Positions 62,991-64,000 of a DNA stretch of 64,000 nt are shown piece after piece. Below the pieces are notes generated by a model. It worked only from the letters and a program-made list of their open reading frames with translations. It was not told where the DNA came from and ran no database searches. Positions within the stretch are counted from its first letter, which is position 1. Each line of letters starts with the position of its first letter. The stretch is taken from NCBI RefSeq assembly GCF_020886775.1, contig NZ_AP024525.1, forward strand, positions 4,340,001 to 4,404,000, written 5' to 3'. Source of the stretch: Sinomonas cyclohexanicum (GTDB taxonomy: Bacteria > Actinomycetota > Actinomycetes > Actinomycetales > Micrococcaceae). A program made the translations under genes and the position numbers.

Positions 62991-63176
62991 CGCGCCGCCT
63001 TCAGACCGGCGCCCGCAGTACGCGGTCCACAGCAGAGATAACCCTTCGGCTGCTACATTCGGGGGCCGCACGGTGTCCGCACGCGTGGAACTGGCGTGCC
63101 GTGCAGCCGCGAACGGTCCTGGACGCCGCGGATTATCATCCGAGCCTTCCCGGAACGTGTAGGAAGGCCATTCGTA

Positions 63177-63389
63177 GTGAGCACAACTCGAGCAGTGTCT
63201 GACGCATTCTCAGAAGTGTGGCACGAGTACACAACCGCGAATCGAATCCTGCTCACTACCACCGGACTTCCGGAAGGGAATTCGCTGTGCCCAAGAGATC
63301 ATGTTTCACGTGAAACTAAGGCAGCGTTGCGCGGGTTCTACGCATCACTACCAAGTGAGGAACAGAGCGATGGTGGACACCAACCCTAG
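63177..63389 (+). CDS. Possible 70-aa protein overlapping a parS site
   Basis: GTG at 63177 with AGGAAGG nine bases upstream. The product begins MSTTRAVSDAFSEVWHEYTT and includes RDHVSRETKAALRGFYASL, where HVSRET is encoded by parS site 2. Codons are far less GC-biased at third positions than in real genes nearby, so it may be non-coding or a decayed or imported gene. No family recognised. Confidence 0.25.
   Translation: MSTTRAVSDAFSEVWHEYTTANRILLTTTGLPEGNSLCPRDHVSRETKAALRGFYASLPSEEQSDGGHQP
63303..63316. other. parS site 2
   Basis: GTTTCACGTGAAAC, perfect core, flanked by T on each side (63302-63317). It lies 326 bp from site 1. With the two near-matches in the IS-flanking duplications, four ParB-box-like sequences occur within 2.4 kb. 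Confidence 0.95.
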
Positions 63390-64000
63390 CTCAACGGGGA
63401 TCTTAGCTTCCAGAACGTTGACTGACGGCTCACCAGTGTGCCCCACAAAGAACTACTTGAACACCCAGAGAATCCCTCATCCTCGCGACTCGTGGCATGG
63501 CGGTATCGAGTGATAGATCACATTCCACGATCACATAAGCGGGACTGCACTTGCCTCTCGAGCCGGGCCCGCCGACAGCGTTGTGGACACACTAAGAGTA
63601 GGCACCGCGAATACTCCGCGCGCAGTCCCACCACGCGGAACCAGCGACAGACTGACAGTACAGCGGACCAACCGGTCCCATGACACTATGTCCGCCGATC
63701 GACGCCCATGCTGATCCTGCTGAGAGGAGGCGCCGCCGAATCTCTATCCTGTCCTCTTGGGGGCTGCAGGGCAGCCCTGGGAGGAGTAGAGCAAGGCATA
63801 ACTACGACCACCACCCGGCGCGCCGAACCACCGCCGAACCGCGGGCCCACGATGGTCTCCCCTGTCCGCCGAATAGCATGACAGATGTCCGCAGACGCAT
63901 GACCCTGTCCGTTCACTATCGATCTGTACCTATCGCCAGAGATGCTGGCCACTCAGTGCGTGACCGCCGAGGGAGGTGAAGCAGCTCGACGCACTCGCCC
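63390..64000. other. Gene-poor, lower-GC stretch at the right edge
   Basis: Over 600 bp with no convincing gene on either strand. Open frames are short, lack ribosome binding sites and do not show the GC-rich third codon positions of real genes here. The GC content of ~63200-63680 is clearly below the window average. A GGGAGGTGA motif at 63971-63979 could be the ribosome binding site of a gene whose start lies beyond the window. parB/parA are expected further right. Confidence 0.5.

Noticed and set aside
63438-63683. An 81-codon frame in the right-edge region
   Set aside because: No ribosome binding site at its start, third codon positions not GC-rich, and a composition unlike genes in this genome.

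Overview
The window is high-GC (roughly 70%) actinobacterial chromosome. Gene order and protein style fit the Micrococcaceae (Arthrobacter/Sinomonas-like). dnaB, rplI, rpsR, ssb and rpsF lie at the left end. A cca - NUDIX - murJ - pseudokinase - trxB - trxA block lies at the right end and runs into parS sites, so this is the origin-proximal part of the chromosome (in M. tuberculosis the equivalent blocks flank dnaA). dnaA itself is not in the window. I saw no rRNA, tRNA, CRISPR array or prophage.

Layout. 1-2.1 kb: an edge-truncated flavoprotein monooxygenase and its likely GAF-type regulator. 2.2-9 kb: dnaB with a DnaA-box cluster upstream, a membrane protein with L7/L12-like domains, an M19 dipeptidase, an FMN reductase, and the rpsF-ssb-rpsR-rplI operon. 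9.1-12.8 kb: an MmeI-type single-chain restriction-modification enzyme overlapping a DUF1345 membrane gene. 12.8-17.9 kb: a frameshifted M18 aminopeptidase, a glutamine amidotransferase, a copper-handling cluster (CopC, YcnI and a His-containing membrane protein) and a Tat-exported PIG-L deacetylase. 18-21.6 kb: an M-box Mg2+ riboswitch, a 13-codon leader ORF, an NRAMP-related transporter with altered metal-site motifs, and a soluble MgtE-N/CBS protein, read together as a magnesium unit. 21.7-26 kb: a secreted sedolisin, then a sulfur-type operon (MHS-family transporter and flavin monooxygenase) behind a SAM-IV-like riboswitch. 26.3-37 kb: a two-component system with an ABC exporter, an orphan GAF kinase opposite a MEDS protein, and a MacAB-like exporter. 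37-51 kb: a PAP2-DAGK fusion, MFS, lipoprotein PBP, GNAT, ABC-F, HrpB, and a GT87/kinase/regulator operon with ATGA overlaps. 51-53 kb: a trypsin-like protease and two tiny genes with strong ribosome binding sites. 53-61 kb: cca to trxA. 61-62.8 kb: an IS1634-family element. 62.9-64 kb: a parS-bearing, gene-poor, lower-GC stretch.

The most unusual features are: (1) a modular repeat family with 14-bp (sometimes 21-bp) units built on a TGACC/GGTCA core, forming arrays with a hairpin head next to stop codons; (2) the M-box / leader ORF / hairpin arrangement before an NRAMP-related transporter; (3) an 11-mer, GCACGACGGCG, found at least 12 times with no strand preference; (4) an insertion sequence whose 124-bp target duplication copied the trxA terminator and a parS-like site; (5) a cluster of DnaA boxes upstream of dnaB. 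All coordinates and motifs were read by eye. Family names rest on recognised motifs and have not been checked by database search.
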